A stretch of DNA of 64,000 nucleotides from Acetivibrio thermocellus ATCC 27405 (GCF_000015865.1 NC_009012.1:1736001-1800000); one strand, 5' to 3'. Shown: positions 17,798 through 27,398, counted from the stretch's first letter. Program-made: numbers and translations. The notes: generated by a model from the sequence alone, not told the origin.

Positions 17798-18513
17798 AAC
17801 CACCGGCTCAGCCGATGGTTTGCTCTAGCCCTATAAGGGCATGGTCCTTGCAGCGTCTTAAGACGCGTTGAATGGTTCGCCAACCGCATATTCTTCTCAA
17901 GCCACCACTAAAGTGGTTTTATTTTTTGCTTTTATTTACTCGCTCACCCGTAAACGGGTCTATATACTCATTTAAACTTATCTGGTCGCTTGCTATATCT
18001 TCTTGTAATTGTCTCCTTATATATTGCTCAATTGCTTTTCTGTTCCTTCCTACTGTGTCTACATAGTATCCCCTGCACCAAAAATGTCTGTTCCCATATT
18101 TATACTTTAAATTTGCATGCCTATTAAAAATCATTAACGAGCTTTTTCCTTTCAAATATCCCATAAAACTTGATACACTTATTTTTGGTGGTATACTAAC
18201 TAACATATGTATATGATCGGGACAAAGGCTTGCTTCTATTATTTCTACTCCTTTCATTTCGCATAGCTTTCTTAATATTTGCCCTATGTCTTTCTTTATT
18301 TTACCGTATATTACTTGTCTCCTATATTTTGGTGCAAATACTATATGGTATTTACAATTCCATTGCGTATGTGCTAAACTAGCATTATCACGCATCGTGA
18401 TACCTCCTTTGTTTTTAATGTAGTTGGCAAACCTACATTATTGTAACAAAGGAGGTTACTTTTTTCTACTCATAGACACTGTCTCTTTAGAACCACTGGC
18501 ATAGCCAGTGGTT
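17798..18513 (-). mobile_element. IS200/IS605-type insertion sequence, tnpA only
   Basis: A single Y1 transposase gene lies between two hairpins that share the same outer pairing: AACCACCGGCT/AGCCGATGGTT at 17798-17820 and AACCACTGGC/GCCAGTGGTT at 18491-18513. Further small palindromes (GCCCTataAGGGC, GCGTCTTAAGACGC) lie between the right-hand hairpin and the gene end. These are the subterminal structures expected for single-strand transposition. No tnpB is present. Exact ends are not determined because this family makes no target duplication. Confidence 0.85.
17919..18395 (-). CDS. tnpA: IS200-type TnpA Y1 transposase
   Basis: 158 residues, typical length for the HUH/Y1 transposase of IS200/IS605. 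The HUH metal-binding motif is in CPDHIHMLVSIP (near residue 60), and the Y1 region follows the conserved NRHFWCRGYYVDTVG at residues 104-118, with the probable catalytic Tyr in EQYIRRQ. The protein appears full length. It cuts and joins single-stranded DNA at the hairpin ends. The stop is followed by a CCACtaaaGTGG hairpin. Confidence 0.93.
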   Translation of the reverse strand: MRDNASLAHTQWNCKYHIVFAPKYRRQVIYGKIKKDIGQILRKLCEMKGVEIIEASLCPDHIHMLVSIPPKISVSSFMGYLKGKSSLMIFNRHANLKYKYGNRHFWCRGYYVDTVGRNRKAIEQYIRRQLQEDIASDQISLNEYIDPFTGERVNKSKK

Positions 18514-18524
18514 TTCTTTAAACA

Positions 18525-18578
18525 ATAAACTCCTTCCCGGTAAGAATCATAAACAATAAAAACCGGGAAGGAGTTTAT
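18525..18578 (-). terminator. Large inverted repeat after the SDR gene
   Basis: Perfect 17-bp arms (18525-18541 and 18562-18578, core CTCCTTCCCGG / CCGGGAAGGAG) with a 20-nt loop, directly after the SDR stop on the minus strand. Probably its terminator, although the loop is long and the following T-run is weak. Confidence 0.65.
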
Positions 18579-18584
18579 CCAGTC

Positions 18585-19358
18585 TTATACGCATGTATAC
18601 CCACCGTCTACCGGAATAACAGCGCCCGTAACATAGGAAGATGCATCAGATGCAAGATAGACAGCGGTTGAATCCAACTCTCCTTCTTTTCCGTAGCGTC
18701 CCATAGGAACAGTGGATTTCATGTAATTGGTGAAATATTCAGTGTTAAGAACGTCCTCGGTAAGCTCCGTAACAAAATAACCCGGGCATATTGCATTTAC
18801 CGTAATGCCGTATTTTGCCCACTCTGCCGCCAAAGCTCTTGTAAGATTTATCACACCGCCTTTGGCCGCATGATAAGCAGCGCTTGGATGTGCCATGTTA
18901 CCAACCATGCCGTATATGGAAGAAATATTAATAATTCTTCCATACTTGTTTTTTATCATAATTTTGCCAAATTCCCGGGCAACCATAAAAACTCCGCTGA
19001 GATCGACATTAATTGTATTGCTCCACATTTCATCGCTTGTTTCCTCAGCCGGGGCTATACCACCGCTGCCTGCATTGTTTATTAAAATGTCAACTTTTCC
19101 GAATTCTTTTTCGGCAAGCTCGGCAGCTTTTCTGACCATTTCGATTTTCGTTACATCACACTCTATGGGAAGGCATCTTACTCCAAATTGCCGGATCTCT
19201 TCCGCGACCTTCTCAAGTTTTTCCTTGCGTCTCGCCAAAATAACAATATCAGCTCCCTGGGCTGCAAGAGCTTTGGCCATTTGAACACCAAGTCCCGATG
19301 ATGCTCCCGTGACTACTGCAACTCTGCCTTTTAAGGAAAACAAATCTCTTTTTTGCAT
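18585..19358 (-). CDS. SDR-family NAD(P)-dependent oxidoreductase
   Basis: 257 residues. Classical short-chain dehydrogenase: nucleotide-binding TGASSGLG near residue 17, NNAG near 94, catalytic Ser in INISSIYG, and YHAAK (Tyr and Lys) near 162-166. The closest types are gluconate 5-dehydrogenases and 3-oxoacyl-ACP reductases; the substrate is undetermined. The AGAGGTG site with 6-nt spacing fixes the ATG at 19358; a GTG at 19367 overlaps that site. Stands alone next to the IS200-type element. Confidence 0.85.
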   Translation of the reverse strand: MQKRDLFSLKGRVAVVTGASSGLGVQMAKALAAQGADIVILARRKEKLEKVAEEIRQFGVRCLPIECDVTKIEMVRKAAELAEKEFGKVDILINNAGSGGIAPAEETSDEMWSNTINVDLSGVFMVAREFGKIMIKNKYGRIINISSIYGMVGNMAHPSAAYHAAKGGVINLTRALAAEWAKYGITVNAICPGYFVTELTEDVLNTEYFTNYMKSTVPMGRYGKEGELDSTAVYLASDASSYVTGAVIPVDGGYTCV

Positions 19359-19512
19359 ATTAAACACCTCTTTATTTTTTGATTCATTGAAACTGTGACC
19401 AATATATATAATACCACCATTGAAAAAGTTTAAATAATTTTTTTGTTAAAAATATAACAAAATAAAATAATCCATATTCGTATGGATATTGTAAAATACG
19501 GATATATATTAT

Positions 19513-20103
19513 TTATAAAGCAACGGATAGTTTCTGATTGACATGAATTTTATGACTTCTCAAGCATTTCTTTAACAATCTTGTATTCTTGAGATCGCCT
19601 TTAAATATTATTCGTCCGTTTAATTTTAAAAGACTTTGAGGTCTTACAAGATTTCTTGATATTTTAAAGTCTGCAATACCGCTCTCATTCAAGATATAAT
19701 AGACAAATTCAGAACAGACGAATCTTGAATCGTGACATGCTTCCCTGTTTAGCAAGCCGTTGACAAGTCCCATATAATTGTATTTGTATCGCCCGGCATT
19801 GGAAATAAAACATTGCAGCAGGGCTTTAGCCCTTTGATACTGCTGTTTTGTCACTTCGAGCTCAATTACCGCTCCGGGCAACACTTTACAGTATTTATAC
19901 GTTCCTTTGTTTAAATTTTCATGCTTGAATACACCGATAAACGGATTGAAAGTATATTTTCTTCCGAAACTATACATGTTTGCAAGGTCTCTGTCCAAAG
20001 AAATGGCGGCGTGGGTGAATTCATCTTTCTTGAAAAGTTGTATAAGTCTGGATATTACCGTATTTGTCCTTGTAAGGACTACGTAAACATAAAACTTTTC
20101 CAT
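19513..20103 (-). CDS. Permuted papain-like (YiiX/NlpC-P60 superfamily) protein
   Basis: 196 residues. The layout fits the permuted papain fold: an early His in FTHAAISLD (near residue 31) and a later Cys in SRFVCSEFVYYIL (near 134). In typical members the Cys lies before the His in 3D order but after it in sequence, as here. Enzymes of this type cut peptides, amides or esters, sometimes in the cell wall, yet no signal peptide is seen. A GGGGGAG site supports the ATG at 20103. Confidence 0.7.
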   Translation of the reverse strand: MEKFYVYVVLTRTNTVISRLIQLFKKDEFTHAAISLDRDLANMYSFGRKYTFNPFIGVFKHENLNKGTYKYCKVLPGAVIELEVTKQQYQRAKALLQCFISNAGRYKYNYMGLVNGLLNREACHDSRFVCSEFVYYILNESGIADFKISRNLVRPQSLLKLNGRIIFKGDLKNTRLLKKCLRSHKIHVNQKLSVAL

Positions 20104-20272
20104 TATACTCCCCCATAAACCATCGAATATACACAAACACAATTTTATTCGACATGAGATACTAAAAAAATAATAAAATAATAAACGTTTTTTGAGATTT
20201 TTCAGTTATAAATTAATTATATTCGTTTAAGGAGGCAAAATCAACATATCCCGGATTATCAAACAACTTGCC

Positions 20273-20854
20273 TTATAAAGAGCGCCCTCCGTTTAAAATG
20301 TCTATTTTTGTAATATTTATGCATCTATCTTTTTTAACCTGCATTTTTACAATCCAGGGCATTATCAGCTTCATTCGTTCAAAATCATCATACCCGTAAG
20401 TACTGTCATAGTAATTTATTATGGTGCTCAATGCAGTCCCATGTGTCCCAATTACTATGTTTTTTCCTTCATACATGCGTAAAACCTCGTTTAGTGCTTT
20501 TATATTCCGATTTTGAACTTCTCTCAAACTCTCTCCGTCCGACAGCTTGTAATCAAAATCTTCCCATTGCTTTTTTGCAAAAGAATTAAAGTCCTCTATC
20601 CAAACGTTGCCCACTTTTCGTTCTCTAAAATCGTCAACAATTTTTATATCAAGTCCAACTTCACCGGCAAAATCCTTCACCGTATCAATTGCCCGCAAAT
20701 ACGGGCTTGATATTACCACATGAATATCTTTGTCGCTTAAATACGACGAAACCAATTTGGCATCTTCTTTACCCTTTTTAGTCAACGGTCTGGCAAAATC
20801 ATCCCGGACATTGTAATCCGGTTCCGCATGCCTCACAAAGTATACATTTGTCAT
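20273..20854 (-). CDS. Histidine phosphatase (phosphoglycerate mutase-like)
   Basis: 193 residues. The RHG-type motif is VRHAEPDYN at the N-terminus, where the His is phosphorylated during catalysis. The second conserved His is in VIGTHGTALS near residue 137, with Arg in SPYLRAIDT and Glu in FRERKVG completing the active site. A cytoplasmic phosphatase; substrate unknown, with small phosphorylated metabolites likely. A GGAGAGAG site precedes the ATG. Confidence 0.87.
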   Translation of the reverse strand: MTNVYFVRHAEPDYNVRDDFARPLTKKGKEDAKLVSSYLSDKDIHVVISSPYLRAIDTVKDFAGEVGLDIKIVDDFRERKVGNVWIEDFNSFAKKQWEDFDYKLSDGESLREVQNRNIKALNEVLRMYEGKNIVIGTHGTALSTIINYYDSTYGYDDFERMKLIMPWIVKMQVKKDRCINITKIDILNGGRSL

Positions 20855-20927
20855 AATGCTCTCTCCAGAAAATATTTATTTACATTATATCATATAAAAT
20901 TATTCAGCTCGTATCACCTACACCCTT

Positions 20928-21402
20928 TTATCCGGTTGTATATGTATCTACACGCCACTTTCCGTCATCATCTTTAACAACCACAACAAAAAAAAATTCA
21001 TCCCCCACACGTCGCCGTCGTGAACAAAATTATTATTATGGTTTTCTGTACTTTTCCCAGATACTTGAGCACATTGGCTGAAAAACACGAACTTAAGGGA
21101 GTATTTCCTGAAGCTTTTGCTAAAATATTAAAATCATAATCTACTAAAAGCAAAAGTGAAAATTTTTCGCCTTCTCCGGAATATTTTTCAGTTAACACCC
21201 AGTAACCGCTGCCAAAATCTTTTATGTTATATATTACAAGAGAACCCTCATTAGTCGGATCCGATTTCAGGTAGTATTCGCTTATAACTTTGGTGAGTTT
21301 TTTTCTTTCCTTTGCTGAAATTGTCCCTTCACTGGATTCATTTGTGGCAAAAACAATCGAAGCTGTGAGAACAGCTGCAACCGCAACTATTACAACCCAA
21401 AA
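20928..21402 (-). pseudogene. Relic of a membrane-anchored protein of a BlaR1-type locus
   Basis: Reading pieces in three frames join as FWVVIVAVAAVLTASIVFA (membrane helix), a soluble stretch containing ERKKLTKVISEYYLKSDP and GSGYWVLTEKYSGEGEKFSL, then NFVHDGD and FFVVVVKDDDGKWRVDTYTTG before the stop at 20928. There is no intact start and at least two frameshifts. The membrane helix resembles KRFWVIILSVAIATAV of the 305-residue protein at 58471-59388, and both loci carry the same ATAGAC/GTCTAT operator upstream, which supports common descent. Confidence 0.65.
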
Positions 21403-21456
21403 CTAAGGAAACGGAGAAGAATAATACCGATGGCTACATAGGATGCAATTATTGTA

Positions 21457-21477
21457 ATAGACTTAATTTAAGTCTAT
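21457..21477. promoter_or_regulatory. Perfect palindrome, BlaI-like operator candidate (copy 1)
   Basis: Arms ATAGACTTAA and TTAAGTCTAT around one central base, just upstream of the relic at 20928-21402. The GTCTAT/ATAGAC half-sites recur at 57919-57969 and 59413-59461. Confidence 0.6.
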
Positions 21478-21569
21478 CGTGTTAGACCTCATATATCAAT
21501 AGCAAAAATATAAATTTAAAAACTTTTCAAAGGGTTTTATTGTACTTTCTTATTAACAAAATATATAAA

Positions 21570-21599
21570 AATGAGTTGCCGAATTAGCGGCAACCCATT
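21570..21599 (-). terminator. Terminator of the sigma/anti-sigma operon
   Basis: Stem GGGTTGCCG / CGGCAACTC with a 6-nt loop, followed on the minus strand by ATTTTTATAT, about 40 nt after the rsiV-like stop. Confidence 0.8.
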
Positions 21600-21635
21600 T
21601 CTTAATTATATTGCTTTTTATTTCATTCATTTTAT

Positions 21636-22538
21636 TTACCTGATATACTCATTGCTAACCAAAATATCGGCTATTACTTCGGTTGGAATCTCAAACTCCT
21701 GAATTCCCATGTATCCCGGTCCGACTTCATATTTGTCAAATGAAATTACCAATTTCCCTTCTTCCGTAATATAGAAATTCTGATTTGGAGATATTTTATC
21801 AAACGGCTCGATAAATTCTTCATTCTCATCCACATCCACCCAGTAAATAAAACCGTCATCGGCTTTCATTCTCTCTCTCATTTGATCTTTTATATTTTCA
21901 CTTATGATTTCTATATAACTGTTATCTTTAAACAAACTTGGCAGGGTTATCAAAATTCCTTCCTTCTTGTCAACAGTATCATATTTGAATACCGTTGAAG
22001 AAGAACCTGCGACGGTTAAAACATAGCGGCCTATGGACAATATTCTATCCGTATCAGTTTTCACAACGTATCCGCTGTCTACTCCAAGATAACCGCCTTC
22101 TTCTTTCTTCATATTTTCCATCTCGGCCATAAATTCTTCATACAATTTTTTGTTTTCAGCGAGATATTTTTCGTTCAAGCTATTTTGCAATTCCTTGTTT
22201 TCCAAACCTTCTATAGCAGGCACTTTAATATCTGCTTTAAATCTGTCCTCATTTACAGTATACTCTTTAAAGGTAAGGACTTTTACTATACCTCCCACAA
22301 TCGGAACTTTCTCCAAAGCAGATGCAAAAGCCGGGCTGCTGTTAATTCCAACCGTAAGTACTCCTGCGAAAACAACAATCAAAACCGCTGCCACGCTTGT
22401 TCTTTTTATCAACTTATTTCTTTTCATTCTATGCTCACTCCCGTCTTTTAATGCTTTTTTCACTACAGAATCCAACTCTTCCGGTATGGGTGTGTGTAAA
22501 TATTGCTTTTTAAGAAAATCCAAATTTTTATCTTTCAT
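21636..22538 (-). CDS. RsiV-like anti-sigma factor (DUF4163/DUF3298)
   Basis: 300 residues. A cytoplasmic N-terminus of about 45 residues, one membrane helix (TSVAAVLIVVFAGVLTVGI), then an extracytoplasmic part beginning SSPAFASALEKVPIVGGIVK and ending in a DUF3298-type domain. In Bacillus and Clostridioides, RsiV of this layout holds an ECF sigma factor and binds lysozyme, which triggers its cleavage; whether this one binds lysozyme is inferred only from domain type. The ATG at 22538 lies one base beyond the sigma-factor stop, with a GAGGAGG site inside the sigma gene. Confidence 0.82.
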   Translation of the reverse strand: MKDKNLDFLKKQYLHTPIPEELDSVVKKALKDGSEHRMKRNKLIKRTSVAAVLIVVFAGVLTVGINSSPAFASALEKVPIVGGIVKVLTFKEYTVNEDRFKADIKVPAIEGLENKELQNSLNEKYLAENKKLYEEFMAEMENMKKEEGGYLGVDSGYVVKTDTDRILSIGRYVLTVAGSSSTVFKYDTVDKKEGILITLPSLFKDNSYIEIISENIKDQMRERMKADDGFIYWVDVDENEEFIEPFDKISPNQNFYITEEGKLVISFDKYEVGPGYMGIQEFEIPTEVIADILVSNEYIR

Positions 22539-22539
22539 A

Positions 22540-23043
22540 CTAAACCTCCTCACATTCGCTTAACTTTACACGCAGTATTTCAAGGGACTTGTATAACCGG
22601 GTCTTCACTGTATTAACATTTTCATTGAGGATTTCTGCAATTTCATCTATTTTCAAGTCTTCAAAGTATCTCAGTACAACTATGGTACGATATTTTTCCG
22701 GCAAATTGTCCAATGCTCTTTGCAAGTCAAAATCCCCATAACTGTCAACTGCTCCAAAATCAAAACTTCCCAAAATCTCTTCACCGACAGCAACGTTTCT
22801 TTTTTGCCTGCGAAGAAAGTCCAGTGAGGTATTAACCACTATTCTGTAAAACCATGTTTTTAGGTAATCGGGATTTTTCAATGAATCCATAGATGAAATT
22901 GCCTTGTATACAGATTCCTGAACAATATCCAGAGCATCATCTGCATTTTTTACATAGCTGTATGCCAGCCTGTAAAAATTCTCCTTGTGTTTAACAGCAT
23001 ATTCTGCTATTTGCTCCTCCAGGTATTTATTCTTTAATAACAC
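22540..23043 (-). CDS. ECF RNA polymerase sigma factor (SigV-like)
   Basis: 167 residues, normal for ECF sigma factors. Region 2 is at residues 20-85 (YVKNADDALDIVQESVYKAI; WFYRIVVNTSLDFLRR) and region 4 at 110-160 (LPEKYRTIVVLRYFEDLKID, with helix-turn-helix EIAEILNENVNTVKTRL). It directs RNA polymerase to stress promoters and is presumably held at the membrane by the RsiV-like product of the next gene. A plausible ECF promoter with CGTC lies about 65 nt upstream, consistent with autoregulation. Confidence 0.88.
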   Translation of the reverse strand: MLLKNKYLEEQIAEYAVKHKENFYRLAYSYVKNADDALDIVQESVYKAISSMDSLKNPDYLKTWFYRIVVNTSLDFLRRQKRNVAVGEEILGSFDFGAVDSYGDFDLQRALDNLPEKYRTIVVLRYFEDLKIDEIAEILNENVNTVKTRLYKSLEILRVKLSECEEV

Positions 23044-23071
23044 TTAAGTTGTCATCCCTTCTTTTATTTTG

Positions 23072-23087
23072 GATACGTATACGTATC
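23072..23087. promoter_or_regulatory. 16-bp perfect palindrome in the sigma-gene leader
   Basis: GATACGTATACGTATC, without any spacer, lies between the candidate ECF promoter (23109-23136) and the sigma start (23043). It would be in the 5' leader, possibly an operator or an RNA stem. Confidence 0.5.
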
Positions 23088-23108
23088 TTAACTGCTGTAC
23101 ACTTTATA

Positions 23109-23136
23109 GACGTATGGATACATATAAAAAGTTTTA
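23109..23136 (-). promoter_or_regulatory. Candidate ECF-type promoter of the sigma/anti-sigma operon
   Basis: On the minus strand TAAAACTTTT resembles the TGAAAC-type -35 and CGTCTATA the -10 of SigV/SigW-class promoters, although the AAC-to-CGTC spacing of 18 is one or two longer than usual. Confidence 0.4.
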
Positions 23137-23250
23137 GATTTTTAGCTTTTATTAAAAATTAAAATATATCAAAATATTAAAAAAATTTTTAAAAAAAATA
23201 AATCCCCCTTCGGATTGCATAGGAAAAATGCTGCATATTACCATGTTCCA

Positions 23251-25443
23251 TTATAAAGTTTTATTCTTTTTCTTTTTTCCTTCCTTTTCGGCATCAACAC
23301 GTACTACATCAACACGATGACTGTGACAGCTCAAGCCGGTGCAGCGGTGCAAAAGCTCCATGATTTTTGTCCGTTCACCGGATTCCCGATAGCTTTCCAA
23401 AAGAGTTTCCGCTGCCTGAAGAAAGATATCCTCGCAGCTTAACCTTGTACTTTCCGCCCACAAAGCTTCCATGTCGTCAAGATAACGTCCGGTGTAACGG
23501 TCAACCACTTTTTGAGCATTTTCAGGAGTGGGATTTCTCCGAAATTCGAAGGCCGCCTGCCGGAAGGCGTCATAGTCGCAAACAATTTCCTCCATGTCCA
23601 GAAAGTATATCCCTTTTTTATGCTTAATGGGGTTTTTGGTTCCAAGGCTCTCAAAGGCACGTCAGATTTCACCCCGTCGGGTGTGGAACATGCCGGTGAC
23701 ATCTCCCTCACTGTCCTGCTACAGATCTGCAAAAATCCTCTCTCGGCTTACGTCTTCCCTGTGTTCCAGGAGATAGGCCAGTAGTTCCCTGGATTTCTGC
23801 GTGCGGATTTTGACCCGGGAGCATCGGTCATGAGCCGGAGCAATATAAAAAGCACCCAATGTATTTATGTAAACTTTTTTGGGCTGTGTAACCGCCGTAT
23901 GCAAGCATTTGTTTTCGGCCATGTCAAAGGATATCTTTAACATCGTGCAGAGCCTTATTGGGCCGGATTAAAACCTCGGAAGTCAAGCGCAGTATTTTTG
24001 CAAAGAGTAAATAATCTTCGGTACTGCGGTTTAAGGCAGCATGTTCCTCCGCCATCTCCAGATACCTTCGAAAAGCTAAAAAATCGGCAAAACTCCCCTG
24101 GCTGAGTTTGCGTATTTCCTCGGTCAGGAGAATTTCAGCATATATCAGGTAATTGAGGCTCAGCTCATCATAAAGCCCTAAGCGTCGAAGACGGGAAATC
24201 TCCGATTCCATCAATGGAATGGACCTTTCCTCCTGTCCTGTTAGCTGATAGGTCTTGGCTGCATAGGCCCCCATACAGTGTCGTGAAAGCCAGTCCTGTT
24301 CTTCCTCCGGGAGGGACAGGGATTTTTCGTAATATTGAAGGCACTTTATGTAATCACCCTGATAAAAATAAATAACAGTCAGATAGCACTCGAGCCAAGC
24401 TCTGACCCGTGAGCTGCCCTGTACCGCACATTTCTCTGCCATGGCCTTGGTCAGTACCAAAGCCTCCGACAGGCGAGTAGCTAAAGTCAGGTTATAGATT
24501 TTCTCTATCATCACCATGTACCAATCTTCCATAGAAGCATCCTCCGGCAAAGGCAGAAGGCTGTCGAGCAAACGGCTGCTCTCCTCCAGGGAAACTCCAT
24601 AAGATAACTGTATAATTTCCGATCAGCCTGGGGCAGACAAAGCTTCCCGTTCTCTGCTGCCACCCGGTAGGACTGCAGGACTAGTGCCCATCCCTCTGTG
24701 GCAGTATAGGCAGCCTCGTCAAAAAAACCCCAGAGCTTTTGTGCTTCCTCTCGGCTAAAGCACAGATCAGCCTTGGTGAGTTCGACAATCCGTCCTTCCA
24801 TCTTGAGCCGGAAAAGTCCGCTCCACAGTTCATAGCGGCCGGCCATGACAAGGGTCAGACTTGAAGGACAGCTCTTGACCAATCTGTTTAAAAAGTCCAT
24901 CGTCGCACCGTTTGTAATAACATGGACATCATCCAGAATCAGGGTAAGCTTTCGGCGTCCTATGGCGCAAAGCAATGCCGACAGTGCTCTGGAGACAAAA
25001 GTATCCCTGGCTGCGAAAGGAAGCAGATCGGTGGCGTAAAAATCGAAGCGGGGAAACTTTTTGCGAAAGGCGTCTTCCAAATGGCGCAAAAAGTATGTCA
25101 TATTGCTGTCCCTCTCGTCAAGGGAAAGCCAGACCACATCGTTCCGTTCACCGGCATACTGCATCATGAGGGTGGTTTTGCCATAGCCCGCATCGGCATG
25201 AATATATGTAAGACTGCTGCCGGGAGGAGCAATTTTTTCCGTCAGACGTGGCCTGGGAACTATCGCGCAAGGTACTTTGGGCAAGGAAAAAGCATCCTCT
25301 GGCTTTTCCGCCGTTTCGGGGATTAACCATATTCTGCCGTGACATTCCGCACCTTTTATCTTGCCCTGTTTACACAGAATCTGCACGCGACGCACCGGAA
25401 TTCCCCATTTTTCCGCCACTTCCTTCGGTATCAAATATCTCAT
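23251..25443 (-). pseudogene. Broken MalT/SARP-type transcriptional regulator
   Basis: Open pieces in shifting frames give one large regulator. The first (25443-24511) starts after GGGAGG with a small helix-turn-helix (PKEVAEKWGIPVRRVQILCK), then a STAND-type ATPase with Walker A HADAGYGKTTLM and Walker B LTLILDDVHV. The next (24571-23924) is a tetratricopeptide-like region (SLPEEEQDWLSRHCMGAYAA). The last pieces (23943-23251) look like a SARP-type output domain (TQKSRELLAYLLEHREDVSR) plus a bacterial transcriptional activation domain (YTGRYLDDMEALWAEST). Frame breaks lie near 24595, 23935 and 23650-23730. The region is visibly richer in G+C than its neighbours, which suggests acquisition from elsewhere. 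Confidence 0.8.
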
Positions 25444-25509
25444 AAATCCTCCCACGCATTAACATGAAACTTTAATTTAATCATATACGCTTAAGCGAAC
25501 AATATCAAA

Positions 25510-25550
25510 AAAAATAAAACAGACCCGCGGAACAATCCCACAGGCCGGTT
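25510..25550 (-). terminator. Terminator of the DUF2935 gene
   Basis: A GC-rich stem with wobble pairs (ACCGGCCTGTGG / CCGCGGGTCTGT) followed on the minus strand by TTTTATTTTTTTT, starting about 10 nt after the stop. Confidence 0.8.
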
Positions 25551-25559
25551 ATTGTATTA

Positions 25560-26483
25560 CTATCTTCCTTCAAACATTTTAAGCAATCGCAAATAATGAT
25601 TCGCTTCTCTTAAAACATGATCACCCAGAAGCGGTATGATTATCGATTTTACTTTACATTCAAGAATCGCCTGAGTGCCTTGGGCTTTGAAGTTCCGAAA
25701 ATCCTCGGTTGCTTTTAAGCTTTCGTCAGTAACTTTAGCCATTGGAGAGGTTGCATCCATTGCTGCCTTTGCTTCTGCAGTCAATTGATCAAACTCATTT
25801 CCAAAATCATTGGCCTGGTTAATCAGATCGTTTTCAGTAGGGTCAAGCAACCCTCGGATAAACTTGGCATGTTCCGCCATTTGCCTGTTCCAGAAAAATT
25901 GTAATTCGTAAGCTTCTTTTGCCAAATCTATCTCTTCTCTTCTTTGAAGTCTCCTAAGCTGCAGAAGATACAATTCTGCCTCACGAGTTATGTGCAGGAT
26001 CAATAAGGGATAGTTAAATGTAAACATTTTGCAGTATAAAACATTAGATAAGATATTCTTTTTAAACTGTATTAATGCAGCAGTTGCATTTATTGCCCTT
26101 TGGTTAAGCACGGATACATGTCGTTCAAGCACTGGATTGGCTGTTATTATATCGCTGCCTGCCAGTCTTGCTTCTGCCTGCGTCAGTTGAGTTGGTATCC
26201 GTACCCCTGTAAAATATATGGTTGCCATTTCTGCATTCAAAGTAAAAGGTGTTATTACCTCTCCAGATTGAAGTATCTCGGGATTAACGACACTGTTTGA
26301 AAGAGAAATAGTTTCTCCTAAAATTCCGTCAAATTCCCTGCGAAAAGCATCTGCCTGCTGGATAAAGCCTGAATCTTTCGACGTAAACCCCACTTCAAGG
26401 AAAAATGAGTGCTCTTTCATAATCCTTGCAAAAAACAGATGTAAACCCAGAGACTGTTTTATAAATTCAATACTTGAAAGCAT
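25560..26483 (-). CDS. DUF2935 protein, ferritin-like helical repeat
   Basis: 307 residues, two similar all-helical halves. Each has His/Glu pairs typical of a metal-binding helical bundle: FARIMKEHSFFLEVGF (near residue 20) and LHITREAELYLLQL (near 170) with WNRQMAEHAKFIRGLLDPTE (near 200) and LGDHVLREANHYLRLL at the end. DUF2935 proteins are common in spore-formers; function is not established, though the carboxylate/His pattern suggests a di-metal centre. The GAGG site is 7 nt from the ATG. No signal peptide. Confidence 0.8.
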   Translation of the reverse strand: MLSSIEFIKQSLGLHLFFARIMKEHSFFLEVGFTSKDSGFIQQADAFRREFDGILGETISLSNSVVNPEILQSGEVITPFTLNAEMATIYFTGVRIPTQLTQAEARLAGSDIITANPVLERHVSVLNQRAINATAALIQFKKNILSNVLYCKMFTFNYPLLILHITREAELYLLQLRRLQRREEIDLAKEAYELQFFWNRQMAEHAKFIRGLLDPTENDLINQANDFGNEFDQLTAEAKAAMDATSPMAKVTDESLKATEDFRNFKAQGTQAILECKVKSIIIPLLGDHVLREANHYLRLLKMFEGR

Positions 26484-26865
26484 GGCTTGTTCCTCTGCAT
26501 AAACAGGTCAACTCCTAATATCAGTTTATGTTAACATCCTATGAATTGTTACGGAATATTGCGTTCAATAACAATAGTTACTATAGGCGAAAACCTTAAA
26601 ATTGAAATTCTTTACTTTCTTTTTTCCGGATTTCTCAAGGCCCACAATATGTAGCACTTCTTCAGACCCTACCTTGGATTTAATTAAAGCAGAATAGGCA
26701 ATTATAAGGAATTTATAAGGATTCGCTATTCTCGTAGGAGGTTACTTTTATTAATTGGAATTTGAGTTTTGGATAGAAATAAAACACCGGAATAAAACAA
26801 AAGCCGGAATAACCCTTGATTTTCGGTTTATTCCGGTTAATTTCCAAAGATATATGGAATTTGCC
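26484..26865. other. Intergenic gap with terminator-like repeats
   Basis: 380 nt without a confident gene. The minus strand from about 26690 to 26580 stays open for some 45 codons (KSKVGSEEVLHIVGLEKSGK) with no start or recognised family. The end near 26787-26836 holds the GNAT terminator: CCGGAATAA (26804-26812) pairing with TTATTCCGG (26828-26836), and a second CCGGAATAA at 26787-26795 that could compete for the same partner. Confidence 0.5.
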
Positions 26866-27398
26866 TTACTCGTCAATTACAACACAGGAATATATTAACT
26901 CACCTGCCACTCCTCGTTCATCAGGATACTGTCTCTCGCTTTTACTTTCAAACGAAAGGCCTATTTTCTCCATGAGACGTGCAGAATTAAGATTTCGGCA
27001 ATCACAACGGGCAAGCAGTTTTTTCACTTTTAACTGATTGATTGCAAATGACTTAATTGCAAGCGCAGCTTCAGTAGCAAATCCCCTTCCCCAATATTTC
27101 TTATTGAGAATCCAGCCCAACTCGCCTTCGGTTCTATCCTCATTTAGATATACGCAAACTGCTCCAATATGTACAGAGTCATATACAATAGCAAATTCAT
27201 AATAAGATGGTTCTTTCTTCTGCCATTCCGCACTAACGACCTCTAAAAAGCTATGTATTTCTTCTATACTTTTATGAGGAAAATGAATCATATATATTTC
27301 GTATTTTCTGCATATGACGCATATTCGTATACTGTATGTAAATCTAAAACACTGAACGGACGTAGCAACAATCTTTCATTTCTTAATTCAATATACAT
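26866..27398 (-). pseudogene. GNAT acetyltransferase gene broken by an AT-repeat frameshift
   Basis: The N-terminal part begins at an ATG at 27398 with an AGAAAGG site and reads MYIELRNERLLLRPFSVLDL, the classic RimJ-type GNAT opening. It stops at TGA (27288-27290), directly after an AT repeat. Downstream, another frame carries the rest: IHFPHKSIEEIHSFLEVV, LGWILNKKYWGRGFATEA (acetyl-CoA site) and NLNSARLMEKIGL. Removing one AT from the repeat at 27291-27297 makes the join NTKYMIHFPHKS and leaves 531 nt, exactly 177 codons. RimJ-type enzymes acetylate protein N-termini or small amines. Inactive as written, or switchable if the repeat length varies. Confidence 0.85.
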
